A DNA stretch of 22,510 bases, taken from Chara braunii (lineage: Eukaryota; Streptophyta; Charophyceae; Charales; Characeae). Below are positions 1 through 8,272 of this stretch, piece by piece (the first letter of the stretch is position 1; every line of letters starts with the position of its first letter). The stretch covers positions 243,523-266,032 of the forward strand of contig BFEA01000888.1 in NCBI GenBank assembly GCA_003427395.1. The letters run 5' to 3'. The position numbers and the translations under genes are program-made. The notes beneath the pieces were generated by a model. The model worked only from the letters and a program-made list of their open reading frames with translations, had not been told where the DNA came from and ran no database searches.

Positions 1-1881
1 TCGGTACTCCCAGTCTGCCAAGACAGCTTGCTTTATAGCATACTTGATTTCTGCTCTCACCATCGGGGGTGTAAGATGTTCTCCCCTTCTCACAGCAGCA
101 TTACGAAGATTCCACATTGTCCATACAATGGCAGCTCGAATAGTTTCTTCTGCATGGGCCAAATGATCAGGGGACAGGCGTCTTCTTGAAGCCACCCCCA
201 TCAGCACAAACTGATCATCCCACCGAGTAGCTGCNCCAGGGACAGGGACGTCAGACCGTCTCCACCACTCCCAAAATGGTCTCGATATTTCACAAAGCAA
301 TAAGAGGTGATGGATGTCCTCCATTCGTGTTCCCNGGCAAAGTCCGCATTCCGGAGTAGCCTTTACCGTTCTTCGTGCACACCAAGCAGCAACAGGCAGT
401 GCTTGATGCATTATCAACCAGAGCAAACTTGCATGTTTGCTTACTGTTAGGTCCAACAATTGTTTCCAGAAACCAGGTAATGCTCGAACCAGTCTTGTCA
501 GTGAGTCTGTTATCCATCCCCTTGCCATCCATCTTCGTCCCACTAGCCAGTTCACATCCACTTCCGGTGTTGAAATCAAATAGCCCAACTTAGTTGTATA
601 ACTATCGAGCGAGATCAGCAAGTTGTCATTCTTCGGGTGTGTCCAGACCCAGTCTCTCGGGTCAACCGGTAACTCGTAGGCTGCTCTTCGTAAGTAGAAA
701 GTTCGGTAACCGTCTCTTTGTTCCAACACACAGACCGGCAGTAACTGGCCCGACGGAGGCAGAGGAGTCTGGTCTTGGGAGAGTTGCAACGACTCTCCCA
801 AGGAATACATCCCACCCTGCACTTTCCAACAAGTGAACGGTATATCGGCTTCTGCTCCATAGTTCTCGACTTTCCAAATCAACTCTGGTTCCTGATGGTC
901 CTTATGCTTGTACCACATGCCCGTTACCGGCACCACCACCCGACTCATTGTTTGAAGCCATTCCTGCGGTATAGCCTGTCGCAATTGGTGCAAGTGTTGA
1001 CTTTGATGCCACAGTCCAATCAGTCTCGGGCTTAGGGCGTGGACAGGTCTCCAATCCGCCGTTGTCACATCCCATATGTCAGCCAGTGTACCAATCCCTC
1101 GACTCATCCATGCGTTCCCGAATTCCCCAGAGCCAAAATATCCAAATGAAAATCCCGCCGAAGTCAAAATCCGAGGGTTGTTGAACAGGGGTTGAGTGAG
1201 TATTCGTTCAGCAATCANTGGTGGGGGTTGCAGTTGGGGACACTTGTTTGACCATGCCTTCAGTATACCTGCCCAGATACTCGGCNACAACNGTTTCCTA
1301 AGGTAGTCCTGACTCAAAGTAGCTAGCCACACACAACGATAATCTTCCCATTCCCATTCAGAGAGTAGGANAGTTTCAGCCAGTTGACGCCATGGAGCAA
1401 AAGGGGATTCCAAGATTGCCCATGGGATCCACCTAGAAAGCAAGGCAGCTATCTGCCGCTCAGGGTCTAGAATTGCTAACCCCCCATTTCTCTTGGGCTG
1501 TGTAATGATCTGCCAGGCCACTTTCGGTAGAAAATTTTCATCACTCGTTTCTTCTTTCCAGAGATAATGTGTGACCAGTTGGTGGATCATTCAGATCGAG
1601 GGAGGGTCCAACTGAAGAAGAGCTCTCCTATACCAAAGAGTTGACAAAACAGCGTTATTGATAACAACGACTCGGATGAAAAGACTGACACCCTTGAACT
1701 GAGTCCATGGTCGCAATGCAGTGCGCAAACCTGTTAGCGACGGTGAAGAATCATTTGTCAATTGGGAATCAAAGGAAAGTCTGTGTCCCAACAATCTCTC
1801 GTGTTGAGAAGGGGCCACTACCCGCAAGCCCCAATGGTATGGTGGTGGAACCCCCTGTGGAATTAACACAGAGGATTTGGA
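1..1881 (-). pseudogene. LINE-A ORF2, RT connection region and C-terminal zf-RVT domain (open at left edge)
   Basis: This continues the frame of the RT core, reading from high to low coordinates. It passes SKSSVLIP, a YLG-like region (HERLLGHRLSF), the motif SLFIRVVVINNAVLSTLWY, a TGA at 1591-1593, then WQIITQPKRNGGLAILDPERQIAALLS split over the usual GGLGILDP block. From about 1590 to base 1 I read roughly 530 codons without an unambiguous stop (one codon, TNG, is unreadable). The C-terminal domain has LLWLIMHQALP, the Cys pair ECGLC, EDIHHLLLLC and PFWEWW, the C-x2-C...H...C pattern of zf-RVT. Six N bases sit at 235, 335, 1218, 1286, 1292 and 1371. The frame is still open at base 1, so the stop codon lies outside the window. 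Confidence 0.88.
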
Positions 1882-2702
1882 TCAATTAACAGTCGCTTGT
1901 GATATTTGACAAAACGGCTCAATTGTGTCTCTCAGGGCAAAAAAGGCATGATCAGCTAGAGGAGTAAACGCTACGGAGTCATCAGCAAATGCCTCAGATT
2001 TCAAACGGTCACCGCTTGGGAGCACCATGCCCGGGATATCCGGGTTGGCCCTTATCAAAATGTGCATGATTTCCACATATAGTAAATACAAATAGGGCGC
2101 TACAGGACATCCCTGTTTCACTGATCTCTGCAATTGGATTGGTGGGGACAACACCCCATTGACGCAAACTTGAGAGGACGCTCCTTGCAGCAAACTACTA
2201 ACCGCATGTTTGAACTTGGGACCAAAACCAAAGGCCGTGAGAGTAGCCTGTAGAAATTCCCACCCCACCCGGTCGTAAGCCTTCTCCAAATCAAGCAGGA
2301 CAATTGCCAAACTGTCATCGCAAGCAGTCACTAACTCAACTGTTCTACTACCATAACATTATGTAATATCTGTCTCCCTTGCAGGAAACCCGTCTGGGAT
2401 GAATGGATCAACAAAGGCAAGACATTTTGGAGTCTAGCTGTCAAGATTTTGGAAAATATCTTATACAATACTGGCATGAGTGTTATCGGCCGGTAGTTTC
2501 TAATGTCAGTGTGATCTCCTTTTTTAAAAACAAATGTGATTATTCCTTGCACCGTTTGTACTGGGAATGATGCGCCATTCCAGACCGCTTGGCAGATGAG
2601 CAGTAATTCAGGCACTAAATGTAGTGAAAAACCACGAAAAAATTGTGCCGGCAGGCCATCCAAGCCTGGGGCTTTATGACGTGCCAGTGTTCTGATGGCG
2701 TA
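1882..2702 (-). pseudogene. LINE-A ORF2, reverse transcriptase catalytic core
   Basis: Encodes the RNA-dependent DNA polymerase that copies LINE RNA at the nicked target. Visible motifs in order: KAPGLDGLPAQFF (RT block 1), GIITFVFKKGD and NYRPITLMPVLYKIFSKIL (block 2), QTGFLQGRQI (block 3), LLDLEKAYDRVGW (block A, with the first catalytic Asp), KQGCPVAPYLY (block 4) and AFADDSVAF (block C, the catalytic Asp pair). A frameshift near 2331-2345 separates blocks 1-3 from block A onward. An in-frame TGA at 1882-1884 falls where LINE proteins read N-W-S-K-S, so it looks like a Trp codon turned into a stop. All catalytic residues are intact, so decay is recent. The family assignment is firm; the exact clade (L1-like) is inferred from the zf-RVT domain that follows. 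Confidence 0.93.
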
Positions 2703-3094
2703 TGGATGACCTGAGACAGCGCTGGACACTGCAGTCGCAGCCGGCAATGAGAACTGTTACTCATACTAAGCGTATCGGTTGGTTGGTCAAAGGTGACCGA
2801 ATGACATCTTCCTTTTTTGCTACTCATCGCCCGTCTCAACAGCCCCGGCTGATCACGGCGATGAAACACCCTTTTGACAATGGCGCACCATTAGCAGTAG
2901 AAACGCAAACAATCGTGACTAACATTTCCTTATTTTATGAAAACCTGCTTGCTTCACAGGCACAACACTCTGAGCAGCAATTGCTCTTGCAACACCATGA
3001 CTCTGTCTGGTCCAAAGTGGATAGGAAGCTCACAGTTGGTCAATACCAGATGTTGGAAGCCGATATAACTACGCAAGAGCTAACTGACGCCAAG
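2703..3094 (+). pseudogene. Inverted 5' segment of LINE-A ORF2 (linker between endonuclease and RT)
   Basis: The plus strand encodes the part of LINE ORF2 normally found just upstream of the RT. Key motifs are RIGWLVKGDRMTSSFF (the conserved W-x-x-x-GDR-x-x-x-FF block), RLITAMKHPFDNG, a T-x-x-I-x-x-x-x-x-x-FYENLL block, and LTVGQYQMLEADITTQELTDA leading into the RT. It ends at about 3091-3094, after which the sequence becomes T-rich and unrelated. Both the outer end (plus 3086-3092) and the start of the sense RT piece (minus 2703-2697) carry ACGCC, so the breakpoints overlap in element coordinates by a few bases. I place the inversion junction at about 2703; uncertainty is about 15 bases. Confidence 0.85.
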
Positions 3095-3222
3095 CATCCA
3101 TTTTGTTCTTTTCCATTTTTTTTTTCAATTCTTTACTGTCCAGCGTCCAATACCTTTTTTCTTTTTTATTTTCCATTATTTTTAATTAACATGCAGTCAT
3201 GCCCTGCGAGGTCCAGTGGCGA
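3095..3222. other. T-rich spacer with possible small insertion
   Basis: T-rich, non-coding. TTTTCCATT occurs at 3109-3117 and 3169-3177, flanking a 51-bp T-rich piece. This may be another short retroinsertion, but the repeat is short and AT-rich, so chance is not excluded. No gene is seen. Confidence 0.3.
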
Positions 3223-3376
3223 GGTCCCACTAGCAAAGGGGATTGGATAAATATCCTGAATCTGGACGCGTTTTCATCGGACATGCAGAAAAGCAGTTCA
3301 ATCTCGACAATCTGCACCTTTCCCCACACACGTCCTGATTCAGGTCTTCAATCCTATCCTCTTTGCTAGTGGGACC
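3223..3376 (+). repeat. Hairpin element copy A (154 bp, MITE-like)
   Basis: The sequence starts GGTCCCACTAGCAAAGG and ends CTTTGCTAGTGGGACC. The two ends are complementary over about 50 bp: GGTCCCACTAGCAAAG..GAT..GAT, then CCTGAATC.GGACG. A second, inner complementary pair (TGCAGA / TCTGCA) leaves a loop of about 20 nt. Copy F has the same length and the same asymmetric centre. CCAGTGGCG lies on both sides (3213-3221 and 3382-3390), possibly a 9-bp target-site duplication, though it is offset from the element end by about 5 bases. No coding capacity. Confidence 0.85.
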
Positions 3377-3445
3377 TTGCCCCAGTGGCGGTGTGCAAGC
3401 CAACTGGATCGAGGCACTTGGGTGGGCCCGGTACGCAATTGTCCT

Positions 3446-3561
3446 TTCTTTTTTTTTTTCTTTTTTTTTTTTTTTTTGATAACAACCCGAATAAATGCTA
3501 GGGGTGCTGATAAGAGCAGACACCGCTAGCATACTCGGGGAGGCTCCATCTATTGGTGGGG
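3446..3561 (-). mobile_element. 116-bp poly(A)-tailed retroinsertion with 16-bp TSD
   Basis: GGTACGCAATTGTCCT is present at 3430-3445 and again at 3562-3577. Between the copies is a T-rich start (3446-3477, the poly(A) tail of a minus-strand insert) followed by about 84 bp of unique sequence. A perfect 16-bp duplication with a homopolymer next to one copy is the hallmark of target-primed reverse transcription. It landed at the left end of the foldback element at 3567. The source of the 84-bp body is not recognised; it could be a 5'-truncated LINE 3' end or a SINE fragment. Confidence 0.85.
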
Positions 3562-3566
3562 GGTAC

Positions 3567-4561
3567 GCAATTGTCCTACCACTTGTCGCAGTTGGCCTTT
3601 CCTTACCTCGGTCACCACCAGCGGACACCGGCAGTCACCGAGTCGTTTCGGTAACAGAATCGTTTCCTCACACACTACTGCTCGGCAACACTTCTTCGCA
3701 TCCACGCATTCTCAAGATCTACGGTTCACATTCACACTCGATACTACCGACGTTGTATCTGGACCAAGGTATCAGCACTATTCGCAGTACTCGGTTGGAG
3801 TTGGAGTTCGGTCTGGACCAAGGACTGTAGGGCATTCAGATCGGGATCAACGACCACGAAGAGGAGGTTGGTTTTGGGACCTACGACTGAGACAACTGGA
3901 TCAGGACCAAGGACCAAGGAACTTACCCAGGATGCATCTGAACGTCGCTGGCCCGGATGGCACTACTCCCTCCGCCCGCGACGGTATAAGTTACCGACAG
4001 CGCCGCAGCGGAGGCAGGCTGCGGAACTTGCTGAATCTGCTGGACTTCCCTCGAATCTCCCTCGGTTGACCGTCTGCCAGCAGCACTCAGCGTGTACACA
4101 AATCTGCAGTCACACATCCACAGAAGTCGAAGTCCGAATTGATAGGTCGCGAGCTTAGCACCGAAATGGACGTCTGCTTTGGGCAACAAACGGGTGGATC
4201 TTGTGACCAAACTCAGCCTTGGTCCTGATCCAGTTGTCTCAGTCGTAGGTCCCAAAACCAACCTCCTCCTCGTGGTCGTTGATCCCGATCCGAATGCCCT
4301 ACAGTCCTTAGTCCAGACCGAACTCCAAGTTTAACCGAGTACCACGAATAGCGCTGATACTTGGTCCAGATACAACGTCAGTAGTATTGAGTCTGAATGT
4401 GAACTGTAGATCTTGAGAATGCGTGGATGCGAAGAAGTGTTGTCGAGTAGTAGTGTGTGAGGAAACGATTCTGTTACGGAAACGACTCGGTGACTGCCGG
4501 TGTGCGCTGGTGGTGACCGAGGTAAGGAAAGGCCAACTGTGACAAGTGGTAGGACAATTGC
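3567..4561. mobile_element. Foldback element: 346-bp inverted arms around a 304-bp centre
   Basis: Bases 3567-3912 are the reverse complement of 4217-4561 at roughly 95% identity by eye. Both arms begin GCAATTGTCCTACCACTTGTC. The centre (3913-4216) is not repeated elsewhere in the window. No open frame resembling a transposase is present, so this is a non-autonomous foldback or long-TIR element. I could not identify a target-site duplication: the flanks are ..GGTAC on the left (partly rearranged by the 3446-3561 insertion) and TTCCTG.. on the right. Transcripts across it would form a ~346-bp double-stranded stem, a likely small-RNA source. Confidence 0.9.
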
Positions 4562-5263
4562 TTCCTGATGCTCCCGATAACAGTCCTACCGCCGTCAGTT
4601 GCTCTCCCACTGCCTCCGGAGGCGCTGCTGCCAGATGCACCGTTCGTCACGCACTAAGCTTTCTCTCTCCTTCATCCTATTCACGCTCTCTCTATATAGT
4701 TCGAGCTGTAGATCCGTTAGATACGACAGCTGGGTTGGCCATCCGCCCATTCAAGCAGCTGGATAGACCAACACCATAGCAAAGGCTATGGTGGGCCAAG
4801 CAGCATGCATGGAAGTTTAACCCTCTGGAGAGCTGAAGTCAAAGGTTGCACAACTCCTCTCATGCGCATCCCAGGCCTGCTCTTGCAGGCACGAGCCTTT
4901 ATCTGATACCCGATACTTCATCTTGCAGGCACGAGCATACTTCATTCGTTGGCGGCCTCTTCACTGACTTTTCACGATGTCTTCACGTTTTAAGAAACTG
5001 GCTGTTCATGGATTCATGGTGGGGGCACTCGACTACCAAAGGGATCATGCTCTGAACGCACCAGTCCCGCGTTCCTATCTCAACCAAGAGACAGTTGAAC
5101 ATCATCTCATGTCGCCATAGCTCAGCCCAGCTATGCCCGCTACGAGGCGCTCTCCCCAACGCGTCCCATGGAGCAGTGACCCACACTTAACCCCGAAAAC
5201 GCCGACCGACCCCCACCCGCTAGAGCAGCGCTAATCCCGCCTGCGGCGAGCGCTAGGGGAACC
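4562..5263. other. No gene seen; small repeats only
   Basis: No frame resembles a known protein. Two small structures are visible: a perfect 9-bp stem CACCATAGC / GCTATGGTG with a 4-nt loop (4772-4793), and a 16-bp direct repeat TCTTGCAGGCACGAGC at 4881-4896 and 4921-4936. Just upstream of the poly(T) at 5280, GC-rich sequence contains AGCGCT at both ends of a ~25-bp stretch (5228-5253). Confidence 0.5.
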
Positions 5264-5279
5264 TCTTCGGTCCCCCGAC

Positions 5280-5670
5280 TTTTTTTTTTTTTTTTTTTTT
5301 TCATGATCCACCAAGTCCCTAACTCTGTCCTAACTCCTAACTCTCCTTTTTTTTTGGTGAAAAAAAGAAAAAGGAAAAAAAAGAAGTCCCTACTGTTTAT
5401 CTGTACTTTTTTTATTATTGTTTTTCTTTGTTACGGACGCAGATCAGTACAGTCCCATTAGCAAAGAGGATTGAATTAAGCTCCTGAATGTGGACGGGTT
5501 TTAAGCAGAGATGCAGAAAAGCGGTTCAATCTCCAATTTCTGCTTTTTTCCAGGAACACGTCTAGATTCAGGCGTTCAATCCAATTCATGTTGCTAGTGG
5601 GACCTGCAATCGGGACCTCGACAGGGAGGGTCTTCCTACGGGTCCCGTGCTACCAGTGCGGGCCCTACAG
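5280..5670 (-). mobile_element. 391-bp poly(A)-tailed insertion with 16/17-bp TSD, containing hairpin copy B
   Basis: TCTTCGGTCCCCCGAC (5264-5279) recurs as TCTTCGGATCCCCCGAC (5671-5687), identical except for one inserted A. A 22-base T run starts immediately after the left copy (5280-5301), i.e. a poly(A) tail for a minus-strand insert. The body contains a smaller A-rich insertion (5322-5383, flanked by AAGTCCCTA at 5313-5321 and 5384-5392) and hairpin copy B. Either a transcript carrying the hairpin was retrotransposed, or the hairpin and the A-rich piece inserted later. Confidence 0.7.
5452..5603 (+). repeat. Hairpin element copy B
   Basis: Begins GTCCCATTAGCAAAGAGG and ends TTGCTAGTGGGAC. 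The centre GATGCAGAAAAGCGGTTCAATC matches copies A, E and F in split form (GCAGAAAAGC.GTTCAATC), so it lies in the same orientation. The arms (GATTGAATTAAGCTCCTGAAT.. / ..ATTCAGGCGTTCAATCC) are complementary with a few mismatches. Nested inside the 5280-5670 insertion. Confidence 0.8.
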
Positions 5671-5687
5671 TCTTCGGATCCCCCGAC

Positions 5688-6023
5688 CGCAACGCCGGCT
5701 AACCATGAATGTATGCAAGCCTTTCTCCGGTCGGATGCAGTCCTGATTACGTGCGTTGTGCTACGGGAAAACCGGTACTGGGACCAGTGTCCCGTGATAA
5801 ATGTCCCACCATCGCTGGGGCTCCCGGGCTCCAATGGCACCTCAGCACTTTTTTTTTTTTTTTTGGAAGACGTTCCACTTTCCTTTCTCTATCCGTTTCT
5901 TTTTTCTTTTTGGGTCCCAACTAAATACCTTCGATTTTTTTTTGTTTTATTTTTTTATTATTTGTTTTTTGAAAACTTCATATGCTGGAAAAAAGCCCAC
6001 TTTACTTTCTGAACGTCGATTTC
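5688..6023. other. No gene; T-rich sequence with a possible 108-bp insertion
   Basis: The stretch has a 16-base T run (5849-5864) and T-rich sequence at 5890-5970. CCACTTTCCTTTCT (5875-5888) and CCACTTTACTTTCT (5997-6010), one mismatch in 14, flank 108 bp of T-rich sequence, a possible further retroinsertion. No coding signal. Confidence 0.35.
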
Positions 6024-6024
6024 A

Positions 6025-6054
<30 letters not shown>
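6024..6054 (+). mobile_element. 31-bp poly(A) insertion with 11-bp TSD
   Basis: ACGTCGATTTC occurs at 6013-6023 and 6055-6065. The 31 bases between are ATT, a run of 26 A, then GC. Nothing but the tail appears to have been inserted. Orientation is plus (tail as A). Confidence 0.75.
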
Positions 6055-6055
<1 letters not shown>

Positions 6056-6202
6056 CGTCGATTTCCTTGTCCCCAGGGGCCTAAGTCCATTACCTTCTTC
6101 ACCCGAGCAGAACGCCCGGTAATTATAATTATCGCCGTATCTCGACTAACAGGTTGACCAAGTACAGACTTAATGACCGGGCGCACTATGGGGTGAAGAT
6201 GG

Positions 6203-6357
6203 TAGCAGCGTGGAGTGTCCACAAAGCCCGAATCTGGACGTGATGGTGTAGAGGTGCAGTTGAGGAAACTCACTCGATTTTCTGCACGATCCCTGCGAAA
6301 ACGTCCAGATTCGGGCGTTGATGAAACTCAGCGCTGCTAGTGGGACTTGGGCCCCGG
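6203..6357 (-). repeat. Hairpin element copy C (variant subfamily, left end eroded)
   Basis: The right arm reads CGTCCAGATTCGGGCGTTGA.. ..GCGCTGCTAGTGGGACTTGG; the left arm is partly eroded but keeps TAGCAGCG and GCCCGAATCTGGACGT. Its asymmetric centre is the reverse complement of that of copy D, so it lies in minus orientation. It shares with D the AGCAGCG..CAACGCC arm in place of the AGCAAAGAGGATTGAA arm of copies A, B, E and F, which defines a second subfamily. Confidence 0.72.
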
Positions 6358-6418
6358 TTATCTACGGTTGGCACGGAGAGAATCCAGCAGAATCCAGGGC
6401 AGAATCGTGGGGGGACCT

Positions 6419-6488
6419 GGTGGGACCAGCGTAATCCCGGTGGGACCAGCGTAATCCCGGTGGAACCAGCAGAATCCCGGTGGGACCT
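6419..6488. repeat. 20-bp minisatellite, 3.5 copies
   Basis: The unit GGTGGGACCAGCGTAATCCC is present twice exactly (6419-6438, 6439-6458). A variant (GGTGGAACCAGCAGAATCCC) follows at 6459-6478, then GGTGGGACCT. The sequence just upstream (6376-6409) has looser AGAATCCAG repeats from which it may have grown. Confidence 0.9.
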
Positions 6489-6553
6489 TGTTCCACTGGC
6501 AAAAAATAAAGAACAGAAAAACCGTTGTATCGGGTGGGACCTTGCTTAATCAC

Positions 6554-6726
6554 GGGGGCCAAGGCCCACTAGCAGCGTTGAGCTACCTCAACGCCTGAAT
6601 CTGTACGCTTTTGCGGAGATGTGCAGAAACGGTGTTGAGTTTCCTGAACTGCACGTCTCCACAAACACGTCCAGATTCGGGCGTTGAGGTAGCTCAACGC
6701 TGCTACTGTAGTGGGACTTGGCCCCG
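6554..6726 (+). repeat. Hairpin element copy D (best-preserved palindrome)
   Basis: Arms read GGGGCCAAG.CCCACTA then AGCAGCGTTGAGCTACC..., continued on both sides. Each arm contains its own perfect small hairpin, GCGTTGAG-CTAC-CTCAACGC on the left and its complement on the right. The inner pair is GTGCAG / CTGCAC. The right arm has a 6-bp CTGTAG insertion before GTGGGACTTGGCCCC. Fully palindromic RNA would fold into a long miRNA-precursor-like stem. Confidence 0.85.
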
Positions 6727-7065
6727 GGGCTCCACTGCCCCAGTGGTACCAGCAGTCATTTAATGGGACCATACGTGCAGTGTGCGACACGGTTGCGCGG
6801 CACCTTCGCTCTCTGGACTCGATTTCCTCCCCCCCACCTTTTTTTAATGTATCTGGAAGTCTACGTAGTCTCCATGCATGGAAAATCTTGGATCAGTTCG
6901 AATGTATCTAACCTAATCAACAGTCCAAATACGTGTGGAGTGGTGACTACTGGAGCGAGGCCCAGACTGTGGCATAGAATTGCACAGCTGGTTCCACTGC
7001 GGCAACTGGTGCTGCGGGTCCCTTCCCTTTCCTTTTTTATCAGGGCCCAAGACCCAGTGCCCACG
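6727..7065. other. No gene seen
   Basis: Mixed sequence without a recognisable frame or strong repeat. CCCCAGTGGTACCAGCAG at 6738-6755 resembles the minisatellite and hairpin flanks (CCAGTGG, GGGACCAGC), so this DNA is probably of the same repeat background. Confidence 0.4.
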
Positions 7066-7080
7066 AGTCCCTTTCCTTTT

Positions 7081-7131
7081 TTCCATTTTTTTTTTTAAAT
7101 TATTTTTTTAATTTGTTTTTTTTTTTTTTTA
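7081..7131 (-). mobile_element. 51-bp T-rich insertion with 15-bp TSD
   Basis: AGTCCCTTTCCTTTT is found at 7066-7080 and 7132-7146. The intervening 51 bases are almost entirely T with a few A, consistent with a poly(A)-rich tail of a minus-strand insert. No body is distinguishable. Confidence 0.78.
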
Positions 7132-7268
7132 AGTCCCTTTCCTTTTCTGTCCACATGCAACGAAGAAGCTGAGCCCAAGTACGGGCAGGACAGCAGCAAC
7201 CCAATAAAGGTAAGGGACAATGATGGCTTCTGTTCCCCAAGTACCCGCATTACCAGTCCCACTACTTG

Positions 7269-7295
7269 TTTTTTTTTTTTGTTTTTTTTTTTTTT
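7269..7295 (-). mobile_element. 27-bp pure poly(T) insertion with 14-bp TSD
   Basis: AGTCCCACTACTTG is found at 7255-7268 and 7296-7309. The insert is 26 T and a single G. The duplicated site is itself the outer end of hairpin copy E (AGTCCCACTA). Confidence 0.85.
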
Positions 7296-7298
7296 AGT

Positions 7299-7423
7299 CC
7301 CACTACTTGTGCCCAAGCTGGACGTGTTTTAAGCAGAGATGCAGAGAAACAGTTCAATCCCCACATTCTGCACCTTGCCACAAAAGTCCAGATTGAGGCG
7401 TTCAATCCAATCCTCTTTGCTAC
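7299..7423 (+). repeat. Hairpin element copy E (left arm truncated)
   Basis: Keeps the centre (GATGCAGAGAAACAGTTCAATC) and the right arm (GTCCAGATTGAGGCGTTCAATCC.. ending CTTTGCTA). The left arm jumps from GTCCCACTA directly to AAGCTGGACGTG, so about 30 bp of the arm are missing. Its right end runs into unrelated CCGTCTTTCCC. Confidence 0.72.
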
Positions 7424-7628
7424 CGTCTTTCCCGGAACACAAGGCACCCTCATTTTGACTGGACGGAATAACAGTCTGGATACATTGATTATTAGGATGC
7501 GTTATGTTCGGGAGAAGACCGGACCTCGCCCCCGGGGTGCAGTGGGCCAAGGTTGGCGCCCCCCGGATGCAGTGGGCCAAGGTTGGTACCGCCAAATTGC
7601 AGTTAATATGCCCAACGACCGGGGTCGA
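7424..7628. repeat. Spacer with a 19-bp direct repeat
   Basis: TGCAGTGGGCCAAGGTTGG occurs at 7538-7556 and 7568-7586, a 30-bp period with CCCCGG before each copy. The rest is unassigned, with no coding signal. Confidence 0.7.
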
Positions 7629-7782
7629 GGTCCCACTAGCAAAATGGATAGGATTGAGCTCCTGAATCTGGATGTGATTCAAGCACAAATGCAGAAAAGC
7701 AGTTCAATCTCGATTTCCTGCACATCTCCATAAACTCGTCCAGATTCAGGCATTCGATCCGATCCTCTTGGCTAGTGGGACC
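7629..7782 (+). repeat. Hairpin element copy F (154 bp)
   Basis: Starts GGTCCCACTAGCAAAATGG and ends CTTGGCTAGTGGGACC, the same 154-bp length as copy A. Centre AATGCAGAAAAGCAGTTCAATC, the same orientation as A, B and E. Flanks are CCGGGGTCGA on the left and ACGCCCCCG on the right, similar to the GGGGCCAAG extension seen in copy D, suggesting that the true termini lie about 10 bp further out. Confidence 0.85.
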
Positions 7783-8032
7783 ACGCCCCCGAAATTCAAT
7801 GCTCAAATCATGCACACACCCAACCAATTCAAATACTTGTCAAATCTGGACAGGACGGCCTTTCAGGCCTTTTTTTATTGTCATTATAGTATTACGGGGA
7901 ACCCCGTAGCAGCCACATCCGTGCTCAAGCCTCCAACGAGGGAACATGCTGGAGCTGCACCCACCAGCATGTGCGATACCTGTTACAGCAGGTGGGCGAT
8001 ACCGGCCAGGGGTCAGCCGGTAGCATCAGGAC
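7783..8032. other. No gene; possible tail region of the SINE-like element
   Basis: Contains a perfect 9-bp stem ACATGCTGG / CCAGCATGT (7944-7952 and 7964-7972) and GCGATACC twice (7973-7980, 7996-8003). It may be the downstream part of the minus-strand SINE-like unit, but no poly(A) end or target-site duplication marks the boundary. Confidence 0.35.
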
Positions 8033-8202
8033 CGAGCTTCTTCGATGGGCCAGTCACTGTGCCTCCCCTCCGGTCCCCTCCCCCTATGAACATCAGCAGT
8101 CTCTGCTCAATGCCACTCGAGCTTCTTCGATGGGCCAGTCACTGTGCCTCCCCTCCGGTCCCCTCCCCCTATGAACATCAGCAGTCTCTGCTCAATGCCA
8201 CT
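8033..8202. repeat. Perfect tandem duplication of 85 bp
   Basis: 8033-8117 and 8118-8202 are identical by direct reading; each begins CGAGCTTCTTCGATGGGCC and ends CTCAATGCCACT. The lack of any difference suggests a recent duplication, or a collapse/expansion artefact of assembly. Confidence 0.92.
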
Positions 8203-8272
8203 CGGGGGGACCAACGGCATATCTCTAGGTGGCGGGCGCCAAGCTTGCCCAGGAAGGTACATGAGCCCAATG

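Larger units (their letters stand above)
1..3094 (-). mobile_element. LINE-A: L1-clade-like non-LTR retrotransposon, 5'-inverted, running off the left edge
   Basis: The minus strand from 2702 down to 1 encodes, in order, RT fingers/palm, thumb/connection and a zf-RVT zinc domain of a LINE ORF2. The part that should precede the RT (the linker between endonuclease and RT) lies at 2703-3094 on the opposite strand, so the 5' portion is inverted. The protein ends match: the inverted piece stops at ELTDA (3077-3091) and the sense piece resumes at AIRTLARHKAPGLDG (from 2699), adjacent positions in LINE ORF2 proteins. This is the layout left by twin priming. The endonuclease and ORF1 are absent (5' truncation); the 3' end, poly(A) tail and one target-site duplication lie outside the window. 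Decay is light: one frameshift and two in-frame TGA codons in the sense part. Confidence 0.9.

Noticed and set aside
2615-2869. Minus-strand frame across the LINE-A inversion junction
   Set aside because: It is a shadow frame; the plus-strand linker and the minus-strand RT explain the same bases.
3213-3390. CCAGTGGCG on both sides of hairpin A as a firm 9-bp TSD
   Set aside because: The right copy is about 5 bp away from the apparent end, and CCAGTGG/CCACTGG recurs in the flanks of this repeat family, so chance or family sequence is possible.
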